A stretch of DNA of 64,000 nucleotides from Streptomyces piniterrae (GTDB lineage: Bacteria > Actinomycetota > Actinomycetes > Streptomycetales > Streptomycetaceae): positions 248,001 through 312,000 of the forward strand of contig NZ_SUMB01000004.1 of the NCBI RefSeq assembly GCF_005048155.1, in the 5' to 3' direction. The position numbers were made by a program, and so were the translations under genes. Below the pieces are notes generated by a model, which worked only from the letters and a program-made list of their open reading frames with translations, was not told where the DNA came from and did not search any database. This document shows positions 25,403 to 32,856 of the stretch, in pieces; within the stretch, counting starts at the first letter, position 1; each line of letters opens with the position of its first letter.

Positions 25403-26428
25403 TCATTTCGCGTCTGCGGCAGCGCCGGTTTGGCCGTTCCACCGCACGGTCATCGCACTCACCATGTCGCCCCCATTGGAGAACGTGCCGAATGCGAGCA
25501 GATCGCCCTGCCGGACAAGACCCTGGTCCAAGGCGTCCGCGAGGGTCACCGGAAGTGACCCGTGAAAGAGATTGCCGTATTTGGCGAGAGTGTCGTGAGC
25601 GCGCGGTTTGTCGATACCGCACCGCCGGCGCCACTCCGCGATGTACTCGTCGTTGGGCTGATGGGTGATGAGCAGCGAGACGTCCTCGGCCGTCACCCCG
25701 GCCTGCTTCAGCGCATGCGCCACGGCCTCCGGAACCAGCGTCAGCGCGTTCTCCCGCAGCAACTCCAGCCGCTCACGGGTGAAATTGACCGTGATGGGGC
25801 CGCAGCCCCGCTCCCAGTAATTCCGGAACACGCCGTCCACGAAGTCGGGTTCGAAGCGCAGCAGCCCGTAATGCGCGCCGTGCGAGCGCTCGAAGCCGGA
25901 GAGAATGGACGGGTCACCGGGCGTCAGCAGAGTCGCCGTGGCTCCGTCACCGAGCACCCGCGAGCGCGTGGAACGCTGGAACTCCGGAAGCCGCGAGACG
26001 AAGTTGGTCACGGTCAGCACCACGATGTTCCGGTGCCGGCCTGACTCGATGAACGCCTGCGCCGTACGCAGCCCCGAAAGCCACGAACAGCAGCTCGTGT
26101 CGACCTGCAGGATCGTCGCCCCATCCGCGCCGATCCGCCCCTGGACGTCCGACCCGATACCGGGCCAGAACGTATCGTTGAACTGGCAGCTGTAGATGAT
26201 GAGATCCAGCTCGCCCGCGGACATTCCCGTCCGATCGAGCAACTTCTGTACGGCGTGCACCCCGAGATCCGCCGAGGAGTACTCCGGCGAGGCGAAGCGA
26301 CGCTCCGCGACGCCCCGGAAAAACGCGTGCTCCGCCAATTCGTCGTCACCGGCCGAGTGGTCGGCATTCGAGACCACCCGGTCCGGCATGAAACTGACAA
26401 CATCGACTATCCGTGCGGACAGCGACAT
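25403..26428 (-). CDS. Beta-ketoacyl-ACP synthase III-like enzyme
   Basis: A 341-residue thiolase-fold condensing enzyme of the KASIII (FabH) group. The catalytic triad appears intact: Cys113 in VDTSCCSWLSGL, His256 in ITHQPNDE (normally HQAN) and Asn286 in KYGNLFHGSLP. The C-terminal GTFSNGGDM loop is present. The CCS and HQPN variations from FabH, and the lack of other fatty-acid genes, point to a specialised role such as CerJ-, PqsD- or BioZ-like acyl transfer or condensation. The ATG at 26428 follows GGGAGGG at 6 nt. It is the first gene of the minus-strand cluster and may start the pathway by making a beta-keto product or ester. Confidence 0.87.
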   Translation of the reverse strand: MSLSARIVDVVSFMPDRVVSNADHSAGDDELAEHAFFRGVAERRFASPEYSSADLGVHAVQKLLDRTGMSAGELDLIIYSCQFNDTFWPGIGSDVQGRIGADGATILQVDTSCCSWLSGLRTAQAFIESGRHRNIVVLTVTNFVSRLPEFQRSTRSRVLGDGATATLLTPGDPSILSGFERSHGAHYGLLRFEPDFVDGVFRNYWERGCGPITVNFTRERLELLRENALTLVPEAVAHALKQAGVTAEDVSLLITHQPNDEYIAEWRRRCGIDKPRAHDTLAKYGNLFHGSLPVTLADALDQGLVRQGDLLAFGTFSNGGDMVSAMTVRWNGQTGAAADAK

Positions 26429-26550
26429 CTCAACCCTCCCCCAGGTCAAGAAAGTGTGCTGCGTGCTGTTGGCTCCCCCCGGCCTCCCGCGCCGGAATTA
26501 CCGAATTTACGCATCCCCGCGTTTGATCGTCCCGATTCCCCCATTCCTTC

Positions 26551-26584
26551 CTTGAGCGCCGCTTGAGCGCCGCTTGAGCACCCC
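26551..26584. repeat. 11-bp tandem repeat (CTTGAGCGCCG x3)
   Basis: Three near-perfect copies of CTTGAGCGCCG lie upstream of the KASIII-like gene, within the region where its promoter is expected. The third copy ends in CACCC. Confidence 0.8.
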
Positions 26585-26633
26585 TTGAATTCCCCTCGAA
26601 TGCCCTTTGGTTGCTCCGTGGGCTGAGGGTCCT

Positions 26634-26659
26634 GGCGGGGCCCTACCGAGGGCCCCGCC
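26634..26659 (-). terminator. Terminator hairpin for the NmrA-like gene
   Basis: An 11-bp perfect stem (GGCGGGGCCCT / AGGGCCCCGCC) with the loop ACCG lies about 42 nt past the stop of the minus-strand NmrA gene. It separates that gene from the KASIII cluster. Two further CCCTACCGGGG-like elements follow toward 26710. Confidence 0.75.
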
Positions 26660-26700
26660 TGGGCCCGCCAAGAACCCCTACCGGGGCCCTACCGAAGGTC

Positions 26701-27537
26701 CTACTGGGGTTCCCCCCACTTGCCCTCCGCGGCCGAACGGTTGACGTACGACTTGAAATCGGCGGGCTGCCGTCCGAGCGCCTGCTGAACCCCCTCGCTC
26801 AGCCGCTCGTCCCAGCCGTTCCGGATCACCCCGAACAGGCCCGCGAGCAGCCCCGCGTGCTCCTCCGGCAGACCGGCCGAGGTGGCACCGCGGACGAACT
26901 CCTCCGGCGGGATGTCGACGAACTGGACCGGACGGTTCAGCGCCTCACCGATCAACGCGGCGGCCTGTCCGAACGACAGCGCCTCGGGCCCGCTCAGCTC
27001 GTAGATCTGCCCGGCGTGCCGCTCGTCGGTGAGCGCCGCGGCGGCGACCTCGGCGATGTCCTCGGCGTCCACGAACGGGACCTTCCCGTCGCCCGCCGGC
27101 GCCGCGATCACGCCCTGCATCACCTGCGGCTGGAAGAACTCCTCACTGAAGTTCTGCGCGAACCACGCCGGACGCACCACGGTCCACGCCACTCCGGAGT
27201 CGCGCACCGCGCGTTCACAGGTGAGCGCATCCGGATTCTCCGCGCGGTCGATACCCCGGGCGGAGAGCAGCACCAGCCGCCGCACGCCCAGGTCGACGGC
27301 GCGCCGTACGAAGCCCGGCACCAGCGTCACCTGCTGGCTCGGCAGCGCCGGCGGTACCAGATACACAGCATCCGCGCCGGTCAGGGCGCCCTGCCAGGTG
27401 GAGTCGTCCAGCCAGTCGAAAGGAATCTCGGTGGAACGCGATGCGGGCCGGACGGTGTGCCCTCCGGCGCGCAGCTTGCTGACCACGCGTCGCCCGGTTT
27501 TGCCAGTCCCCCCGAGGACGGTCACGATTTGAGTCAT
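26701..27537 (-). CDS. NmrA/NAD(P)-binding oxidoreductase
   Basis: A 278-residue atypical SDR of the NmrA type. The nucleotide motif at the N-terminus is TVLGGTGKTGRRVVSKL, followed by an Arg after beta-2 (RPASRSTEIPFDW) that suggests NADP(H) preference. WTVVRPAWFAQNFSEEF is the substrate-side signature of the NmrA/HSCARG group. No classical Tyr-xxx-Lys pair is visible, as usual for this group, which can be redox sensors or quinone/azo reductases. The start is placed at 27537 (MTQIVTVLGG). The gene is divergent from an AraC regulator 104 bp away, a common sensor/target pair, and is probably controlled by it. Confidence 0.85.
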   Translation of the reverse strand: MTQIVTVLGGTGKTGRRVVSKLRAGGHTVRPASRSTEIPFDWLDDSTWQGALTGADAVYLVPPALPSQQVTLVPGFVRRAVDLGVRRLVLLSARGIDRAENPDALTCERAVRDSGVAWTVVRPAWFAQNFSEEFFQPQVMQGVIAAPAGDGKVPFVDAEDIAEVAAAALTDERHAGQIYELSGPEALSFGQAAALIGEALNRPVQFVDIPPEEFVRGATSAGLPEEHAGLLAGLFGVIRNGWDERLSEGVQQALGRQPADFKSYVNRSAAEGKWGEPQ

Positions 27538-27641
27538 GCCTGAGATCCAACCGGACGCCGTGACGCGACGGCATGGCCGAACGTCCACCGTTCATGTGCA
27601 TTCGTCCACGGCGCGCACGTCCGTTCGTCTACCGTGAGCCC

Positions 27642-28691
27642 GTGGATGTGCTCGCGGACTTACTTCGGCATTCCAGGGCGCGCGGCGCCGCCGTCGCACG
27701 GTCGATCGTTCAACCACCGTGGTCTGTCTGTTACTCGGACGCGGCACCGATGTCAATACAAGCCGTCATACGAGGAAGCGCCTGGCTACTCAGGGACGGC
27801 GAACCGGCGAGGCGGCTGCGGGCCGGCGATATCGCCATAGTCCGAGGTCCCGAGCCACACACCCTCGCCGACGACCCCGCCACCCCGGCACACATCGTCG
27901 TCTACGGTCCGAACAGCTGCGCCCTGGCCGACGAACCCCCCGACCGGGCGGGCGACCGCTGGCGAGTCTCGGCGGGTAAGACTTACGGCGAGCAGCGCAA
28001 CGGGCAACACGCCGGCCAACGCGACGGGGACCCCAACGGGGACCACAACAGGACCCGTGGCCGGAACCATGACCGGAACCATGACCGGAATGACGGATAC
28101 CACGACGGGGACACCGCCATCATCCGAGGCGCGTACCAATTCGCCGGCGACGTCTCACCGTGGCTCCTGGAATCGCTGCCTCCGGTCCTTCTCCTCTCCG
28201 GAGCGACCGGCGCCGAGGGGATTCTCGAACTCGTCGCCACGGAGGTCGACCGCCCCGAGGCCGTCCAGCCCGTGGTCCTGGACCGCCTCCTCGACCTCCT
28301 CTTCATGGTCTCGCTGCGTACCTGGACGGAGCGGCAGGACGGCGAGCCGCCGCCCTGGCACCGGGCCATGGCCGACCCCGCCATCGGCCGCGCACTGCAA
28401 CTGCTGCACCAGCACCCGGCCCGCCCCTGGACCGTCGGCAAACTGGCCGACGCCGTCGGACTCTCCCGCTCCGGTTTCGCCCACCGGTTCCACGCCCTGG
28501 TCGGCAGGCCCCCGATGAGCTACCTGACCCAGTGGCGCATCACCCTCGCCGCCGGCCTCCTGACCGAGCCCGGCCACACCCTGGACAGCATCGCCCGCAC
28601 CGTCGGCTACGCGGACGCGTTCTCCCTCAGCAGCACCTTCAAGCGGGTGCGGGGGGTCAGCCCCAACGAGTACCGGGACGGGGTCGGTTGA
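27642..28691 (+). CDS. AraC-family regulator with cupin N-domain
   Basis: A 349-residue regulator with an N-terminal cupin (AraC_binding/cupin_6; MDVLADLLRHSRARG-like start, then GSAWLLRDGEPARRLRAGDI) and a C-terminal double HTH (about 250-345; WTVGKLADAVGLSRSGFAHR and DSIARTVGYADAFSLSSTFK). The start is placed at the GTG at 27642 from family length; it lacks a clear ribosome site. Between the cupin halves is a low-complexity His/Asp/Asn/Arg-rich insert (about residues 122-152, with NHDRNHDRND) encoded by a short DNA repeat. It likely controls the divergent NmrA gene and perhaps itself. Confidence 0.85.
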   Translation: MDVLADLLRHSRARGAAVARSIVQPPWSVCYSDAAPMSIQAVIRGSAWLLRDGEPARRLRAGDIAIVRGPEPHTLADDPATPAHIVVYGPNSCALADEPPDRAGDRWRVSAGKTYGEQRNGQHAGQRDGDPNGDHNRTRGRNHDRNHDRNDGYHDGDTAIIRGAYQFAGDVSPWLLESLPPVLLLSGATGAEGILELVATEVDRPEAVQPVVLDRLLDLLFMVSLRTWTERQDGEPPPWHRAMADPAIGRALQLLHQHPARPWTVGKLADAVGLSRSGFAHRFHALVGRPPMSYLTQWRITLAAGLLTEPGHTLDSIARTVGYADAFSLSSTFKRVRGVSPNEYRDGVG

Positions 28692-29034
28692 GGCATTTGC
28701 CTCTGCCGGCTCCCACGCCTGCTGCTTGAGCGCCATACGGCGAGCCAGTGGAGCAGCGTACGAGCGCACTGAAACGCACGGCATGAGCTCCGGGGCCCAA
28801 GTTACGGCCTTTCGCCGTGCGGGTCCTACGTCCAGCAGGTGTGCACCGCGCGATGCCGAAACCGGCCCGAGCGCCTCGATGCGAAGCCGCGCCGAGGATC
28901 GGTACTCCCCTGCTCCCAGCTCGCGGACCATCGAAATTTCACCTCCATTTCAGTGTCCGGGCCCATGGTTGGCGAGACCTCGCAGAGCCGGAGAGGCAGG
29001 CACGAACGCCCGGAACGGAGGTGGGCGTTGCGGC
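28692..29034. other. 343-bp intergenic region
   Basis: No gene is supported between the AraC gene and the small ORF at 29035. The stretch should carry the promoter for the vWA-PP2C-kinase operon; no hairpin or repeat stands out. Confidence 0.35.
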
Positions 29035-29163
29035 ATGGCATGCATCGACAAGTTGGTGCGGGAGTTGGCGGACCGGATCGGTTCCAGGACAGAGAAGGAA
29101 CTCGGCACGTTCGCCGCCCGCGACGGCGTGACCAGAGCCTTGATGCTCAACAACGAATGGTGA
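29035..29163 (+). CDS. 42-residue small protein upstream of the vWA triad
   Basis: A short ORF reading MACIDKLVRELADRIGSRT and ending ALMLNNEW. It is amphipathic-helical, with a balanced Arg/Glu/Asp composition. GGAGG lies about 13 nt upstream, a little far. It is 59 bp before the vWA gene and on the same strand, so it may be the first gene of that operon. I do not recognise it. Confidence 0.4.
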   Translation: MACIDKLVRELADRIGSRTEKELGTFAARDGVTRALMLNNEW

Positions 29164-29222
29164 GCCCGACGGGCGCGCGCCGCCCGGACGAGGTGTGAGA
29201 CGGAAACGGGGAACGGATCCGC

Positions 29223-29903
29223 ATGGCGGAAACCAAGGGCGTACTGCTGCCGGCCTACGTACTCGCCGACGAGTCGGGCTCGATGGGCCCGTACAAGGAG
29301 GAGCTGTCCAACGGCCTGATCTCGCTCTGCGAGGGGCTGCGGGCCGAGCCGATGGTCGCGGCCAAGCTGCGGCTGGCGGTGCTGGGTTTCTCCGACGACG
29401 TGGAGGTGCGTCTCGCGGTGGCCGACATGCGCCACGAGACCAGCCTGCCGCAGGTCGAGATCCGGGGCCTGACCAACTACAAGGCGGTCTTCGACGACCT
29501 GCTGGACCGGATCCCGTCCGACATCCAGTGGCTGCGCGGCGAGGGCTACAAGGTGCACCGGCCGGTGGTGTTCTTCCTCAGCGACGGACAGCCGACCGAC
29601 CGGGGGGCCTGGCGGAAGCCGCACGGCCGGCTCACCGACCGGGCGCAGACGCCGACCGCCCCCAACATCGTGGCCTGCGGAATCGGTGACGCCCAGGCCC
29701 GCACCATGGTGGAGGTGGCGACGCGGCCGGAGTTCGCCTTCGTGGCCAAGCCCGGGACCGACATCGGGCGGGCGGTCGCAGAGTTCTTCCATGCGCTCAC
29801 CGCGAGCCTCGTCGCCTCCGGCCAGGCACTGAACTCGGGCAGCCCGCAGCTGGTGGTGAACCGCCCGGAACAGTTCAGCATGGCGATCGACGAGGTCGGA
29901 TAG
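29223..29903 (+). CDS. vWA domain protein (TerY type)
   Basis: A 226-residue cytosolic von Willebrand A domain protein. The MIDAS metal site is complete: D16-E-S-G-S20 (LADESGSMG), a Thr in IRGLTNYKAVF and an Asp in FFLSDGQPTDRG. This is the TerY branch of vWA proteins. In TerY-P triads a vWA protein is encoded with a PP2C phosphatase and a Ser/Thr kinase, and the three are thought to form a phosphorylation-controlled stress or conflict switch. Its TAG overlaps the GTG of the PP2C gene by one base, indicating tight coupling. The ATG follows GGGGAACGG. Confidence 0.9.
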   Translation: MAETKGVLLPAYVLADESGSMGPYKEELSNGLISLCEGLRAEPMVAAKLRLAVLGFSDDVEVRLAVADMRHETSLPQVEIRGLTNYKAVFDDLLDRIPSDIQWLRGEGYKVHRPVVFFLSDGQPTDRGAWRKPHGRLTDRAQTPTAPNIVACGIGDAQARTMVEVATRPEFAFVAKPGTDIGRAVAEFFHALTASLVASGQALNSGSPQLVVNRPEQFSMAIDEVG

Positions 29904-30865
29904 TGGGCATGGACCGCCGCCGCCTCCACAGCGCCGACGACGGCCGGGCCGCGGCACCGGCGCCGCCCGTCGCGCCGTGGGCCGTACCGTGGCAGCGCAT
30001 CACGGTGGGAACACCCGGCCCCGAGTTCGAGGCCCGGCCGCCGGGCCAGTATGCCTTCGACTTCCCCGACACCGAGTGCGACGGCTGGTCGACGTCATCC
30101 CTCTGCCTGCGCTTCGCCTCGGTGCGCGGCGCCAAGCACCGCTACTACCGGCAGCCCCGCCAGGACGCGGCGCGGGCCGCCGTCCACGAGGAGAGCGGCA
30201 GCATCGTGTTCGCGGTCGCCGACGGCGTGTCCAGCGCCTCCAGTTCGGAGCTCGGCGCCGTCGAAGCCTGCCGGTCGTCGGTGGAGCGGATGCTGTACCT
30301 GCTGTCGTCCGGCGAAGGCGAGCTGGACTTCCGGGACGTGGTGCTGCACGCCGCCGAGCGGCTGCGGCAGCTGGCCATGTGGCGCTTGGGCGGCAGGGAG
30401 CCCGAGGCGGGCGAGGTTGCGGGGCTGTACGCGACGACCCTGGTGGCCGGCGTGGTGCGGCCCGACCCGGCAGGGCCCACGGCCGAGCTGTGCCGCATCG
30501 CCGACTCGGTGGCCTGGGTGCTGGATCGGTCCAATGGCCGCTACCAGCCGCTCTTCAGCTCCAAGACCGGCTCCGACACCCTGCTGGTGTCGAACGAGGT
30601 CACCCCGCTCCCCCACGTGCCCGAGGTGCTCGAACACGCCAGTGTGCGGCTGGAGTCCGGGCACGCCCTGCTGGTCGGCACCGACGGCTTCGCGGACCCA
30701 CTCGGCGACGGGGACGGCCAGGTGGGCGCCCTCTTCGCCCACCACCTGGCCGCGCCGACCTCCCCGGCATGGCTCGCGCACCTCCTCGACTTCTCCCGGG
30801 AGACCTTCGACGACGACCGCACGCTGCTGGTGATCTGGCGGCAGATGGGAGCAGCGGCAGAGTGA
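29903..30865 (+). CDS. PP2C-type Ser/Thr phosphatase of the triad
   Basis: A 320-residue protein. After a Pro/Ala-rich start of about 55 residues comes a PP2C-like domain: RQDAARAAVHEESGSIVFAV leading to ADGVSSASSSELGA (metal Asp, GS motif), YATTLVAGVV, GTDGFADPLGDGDG (second metal Asp) and FDDDRTLLVIW (the final DD motif). It should counter the adjacent kinase, dephosphorylating either the kinase or a shared target such as the vWA protein. The GTG start at 29903 overlaps the vWA stop codon and its stop overlaps the kinase GTG (GTGA), so the three genes are translationally coupled. A downstream ATG at 29909 is an alternative start. Confidence 0.88.
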   Translation: MGMDRRRLHSADDGRAAAPAPPVAPWAVPWQRITVGTPGPEFEARPPGQYAFDFPDTECDGWSTSSLCLRFASVRGAKHRYYRQPRQDAARAAVHEESGSIVFAVADGVSSASSSELGAVEACRSSVERMLYLLSSGEGELDFRDVVLHAAERLRQLAMWRLGGREPEAGEVAGLYATTLVAGVVRPDPAGPTAELCRIADSVAWVLDRSNGRYQPLFSSKTGSDTLLVSNEVTPLPHVPEVLEHASVRLESGHALLVGTDGFADPLGDGDGQVGALFAHHLAAPTSPAWLAHLLDFSRETFDDDRTLLVIWRQMGAAAE

Positions 30866-32793
30866 ACCACACACCCCCGTCCACACCTGTTGTCGAACGC
30901 GGCATGCTCACCCTGGGGCGCCAACTCGGCCAAGGCGGGCAGGGCACGGTGCACCAGGTCGCCAACAAGAAGATCAACAAGGCGGTGGACGGCGGCTGGG
31001 ACGTTGCCTACAAGGAGTACTCCCCTGCCGTACTGCCTGAGTTGGACGCCGCCGCGCTGGCCGCGCAGGTGGATCTGCCCGGCAGACTGACCGCCGCGGA
31101 AGGCCGCTGGCTGTGCGACAAGACGGCCTGGCCGGCGGCCGTGGTTCGGCACAACGGCCACACCTGCGGGCTGCTCATGCGCCTGGTGCCCGACCGCTTC
31201 CAGTTCACCTTCAGGAGCCTGACCAGCACGTCCGCCGGCACCCGGCGACTGGCCAACCTGGAGTATCTGCTCAACACCGACACCTACGTCGCCGGGATCG
31301 GCCTCAGCATCAGCGACCGCGACCGGGTCCTCCTCCTGGCCGACCTGGCGGCCACCCTCAACCGGCTCCACCGCATCGGTATCACCGTCGGCGACCTCTC
31401 GCCCAAGAACCTGCTGTTCACCACCGATCCGGAGCCCGAGTGCTTCCTCATCGACTGCGACGCCATGCGCCTGCGGGGCGCCACCACGCTGCCCCAGGCC
31501 GAGACACCTGACTGGCAGATCCCCGCCGGCGAGGAGAAGGCAACCCGCTCCAGCGACGTCTACAAGTTCGCCCTGCTCGCCGTCCGGCTCTTCGCCCGCG
31601 ACCAGACGGCCACCGACCCGGCCGCGCTGACCGCGATCGACCCGAAGCTCGCCGACCTCGCCCGCAGCAGTCTCAGCCAGGACCCGGCCCGGCGGCCGAC
31701 ACCGGCGGCCTGGGCGGAGCAGCTCGCCGCCACCGCACGCACGGCATCCGCCGCCCCCGCCACGCCGTCGACCGCTCCTCGGCGGAGAACGGGGCCGCCC
31801 ACCACGCCGTCAGCGCGCGGCCCTCGTACGGTGCCGTCACCGGGAAACGCGGCCCCAGCGGGGCCACTGCGCGGAAACACCTCCGCGGGCAAGATCGGTG
31901 CTGGACTTGTCGCCGCCTTCATCGCCCTGTTGGTCCTCATCGGCGTGACCGTCTCGGACAACGACGGTTCGTCCGCCGCGGACTCCTCCTCCCCGTCGAC
32001 CTACCAACCGGCCGAGCCATCCTCCGACGACTCCTACCTACCGGAGGACACATCCACCACACCGGAGGCGACACCGTCCGAGGAGGAGGAAACGGAGACC
32101 CCGTCGGCCACGCCCGACCCCGTCGGGGACGCCGAGATCGGTTCCTGCTTCGACGACGAAGGAACGACCGACGACCCGGACCTGAGCGCCACGGCCTGCA
32201 CGACCGGGGCCTTCAAGGTAGTGGACCTCTACCACGACACCACCGACCTGGACAGGTGCGACAACGTCACCGACAGGGACCGGAGCGTCTCCTCGACCGC
32301 CCACGACCTGGTGCTGTGCCTGAGCTACCTCAGCCCCGGCGGCGACGCCTACCACGCCGAGCAGGGCGACTGTGTCTACGGCTCGAATGCCACGGGGCCC
32401 TGGGACAAGGAGTCCTGCGAGACCGGCAACTTCAAGGTCCTCGCCGTCTACCGCGGCGGTGACAAGTCGAAGTGTGACGGCTGGCCGCGCTACAACCGCT
32501 GGCAGCGGATCAGCGGTCCCGACACCTCCAACCTGGACGTCCTGCTGTGCCTGTCGATGAACTACCCGGATGACATCGGCTACGCGACAGTGCGCCAGTG
32601 CCTCCTCAAGCGCGGCAGCGACGACAACGCGACGTTCACCAACACCGGCTCATGCGGCACCTCCAACGTCGTCGTCACCGGACGCACCAGCCGCTACAGC
32701 GACGCTGCCTTCTGCGGCAACAACGGGTGGTCGAGCTGGCGGAACCGGAACTATCCGGACCTCGCCTACACCGTGTGCTACCGGTCGCGGTGA
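30862..32793 (+). CDS. Membrane Ser/Thr kinase with an extracytoplasmic Cys-rich region
   Basis: A 643-residue protein. The kinase domain (about 12-290) has the glycine loop LGQGGQGTVHQV, Lys51 (VAYKEYSP), catalytic Asp178 (ITVGDLSPKN, no His-Arg before the Asp) and DCD at 198-200 in place of DFG. A Pro/Thr linker leads to a transmembrane helix (about 345-364), an acidic Ser/Thr-rich stalk, and an outer part (about 420-643) with three related Cys-containing modules (for example CTTGAFKVVDLYHDTTDL and CETGNFKVLAVYRGGDKSKC), similar to the LppU-type repeats of actinobacterial kinases. The GTG at 30862 overlaps the PP2C stop. It presumably senses an outside signal and signals through the vWA/PP2C partners. 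Confidence 0.88.
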   Translation: MNHTPPSTPVVERGMLTLGRQLGQGGQGTVHQVANKKINKAVDGGWDVAYKEYSPAVLPELDAAALAAQVDLPGRLTAAEGRWLCDKTAWPAAVVRHNGHTCGLLMRLVPDRFQFTFRSLTSTSAGTRRLANLEYLLNTDTYVAGIGLSISDRDRVLLLADLAATLNRLHRIGITVGDLSPKNLLFTTDPEPECFLIDCDAMRLRGATTLPQAETPDWQIPAGEEKATRSSDVYKFALLAVRLFARDQTATDPAALTAIDPKLADLARSSLSQDPARRPTPAAWAEQLAATARTASAAPATPSTAPRRRTGPPTTPSARGPRTVPSPGNAAPAGPLRGNTSAGKIGAGLVAAFIALLVLIGVTVSDNDGSSAADSSSPSTYQPAEPSSDDSYLPEDTSTTPEATPSEEEETETPSATPDPVGDAEIGSCFDDEGTTDDPDLSATACTTGAFKVVDLYHDTTDLDRCDNVTDRDRSVSSTAHDLVLCLSYLSPGGDAYHAEQGDCVYGSNATGPWDKESCETGNFKVLAVYRGGDKSKCDGWPRYNRWQRISGPDTSNLDVLLCLSMNYPDDIGYATVRQCLLKRGSDDNATFTNTGSCGTSNVVVTGRTSRYSDAAFCGNNGWSSWRNRNYPDLAYTVCYRSR

Positions 32794-32856
32794 TGCCCCG
32801 GCTCCGGCACCACACGCGCGTTTCAGGTCCCAGGAAAACCTGAGAAGGGAGCTTCG

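Noticed and set aside
29977..30861. N-terminal extension of the kinase frame through the PP2C gene
   Set aside because: It is Arg/Pro-rich antiframe sequence; the GTG at 30862 overlaps the PP2C stop and starts a normal kinase.
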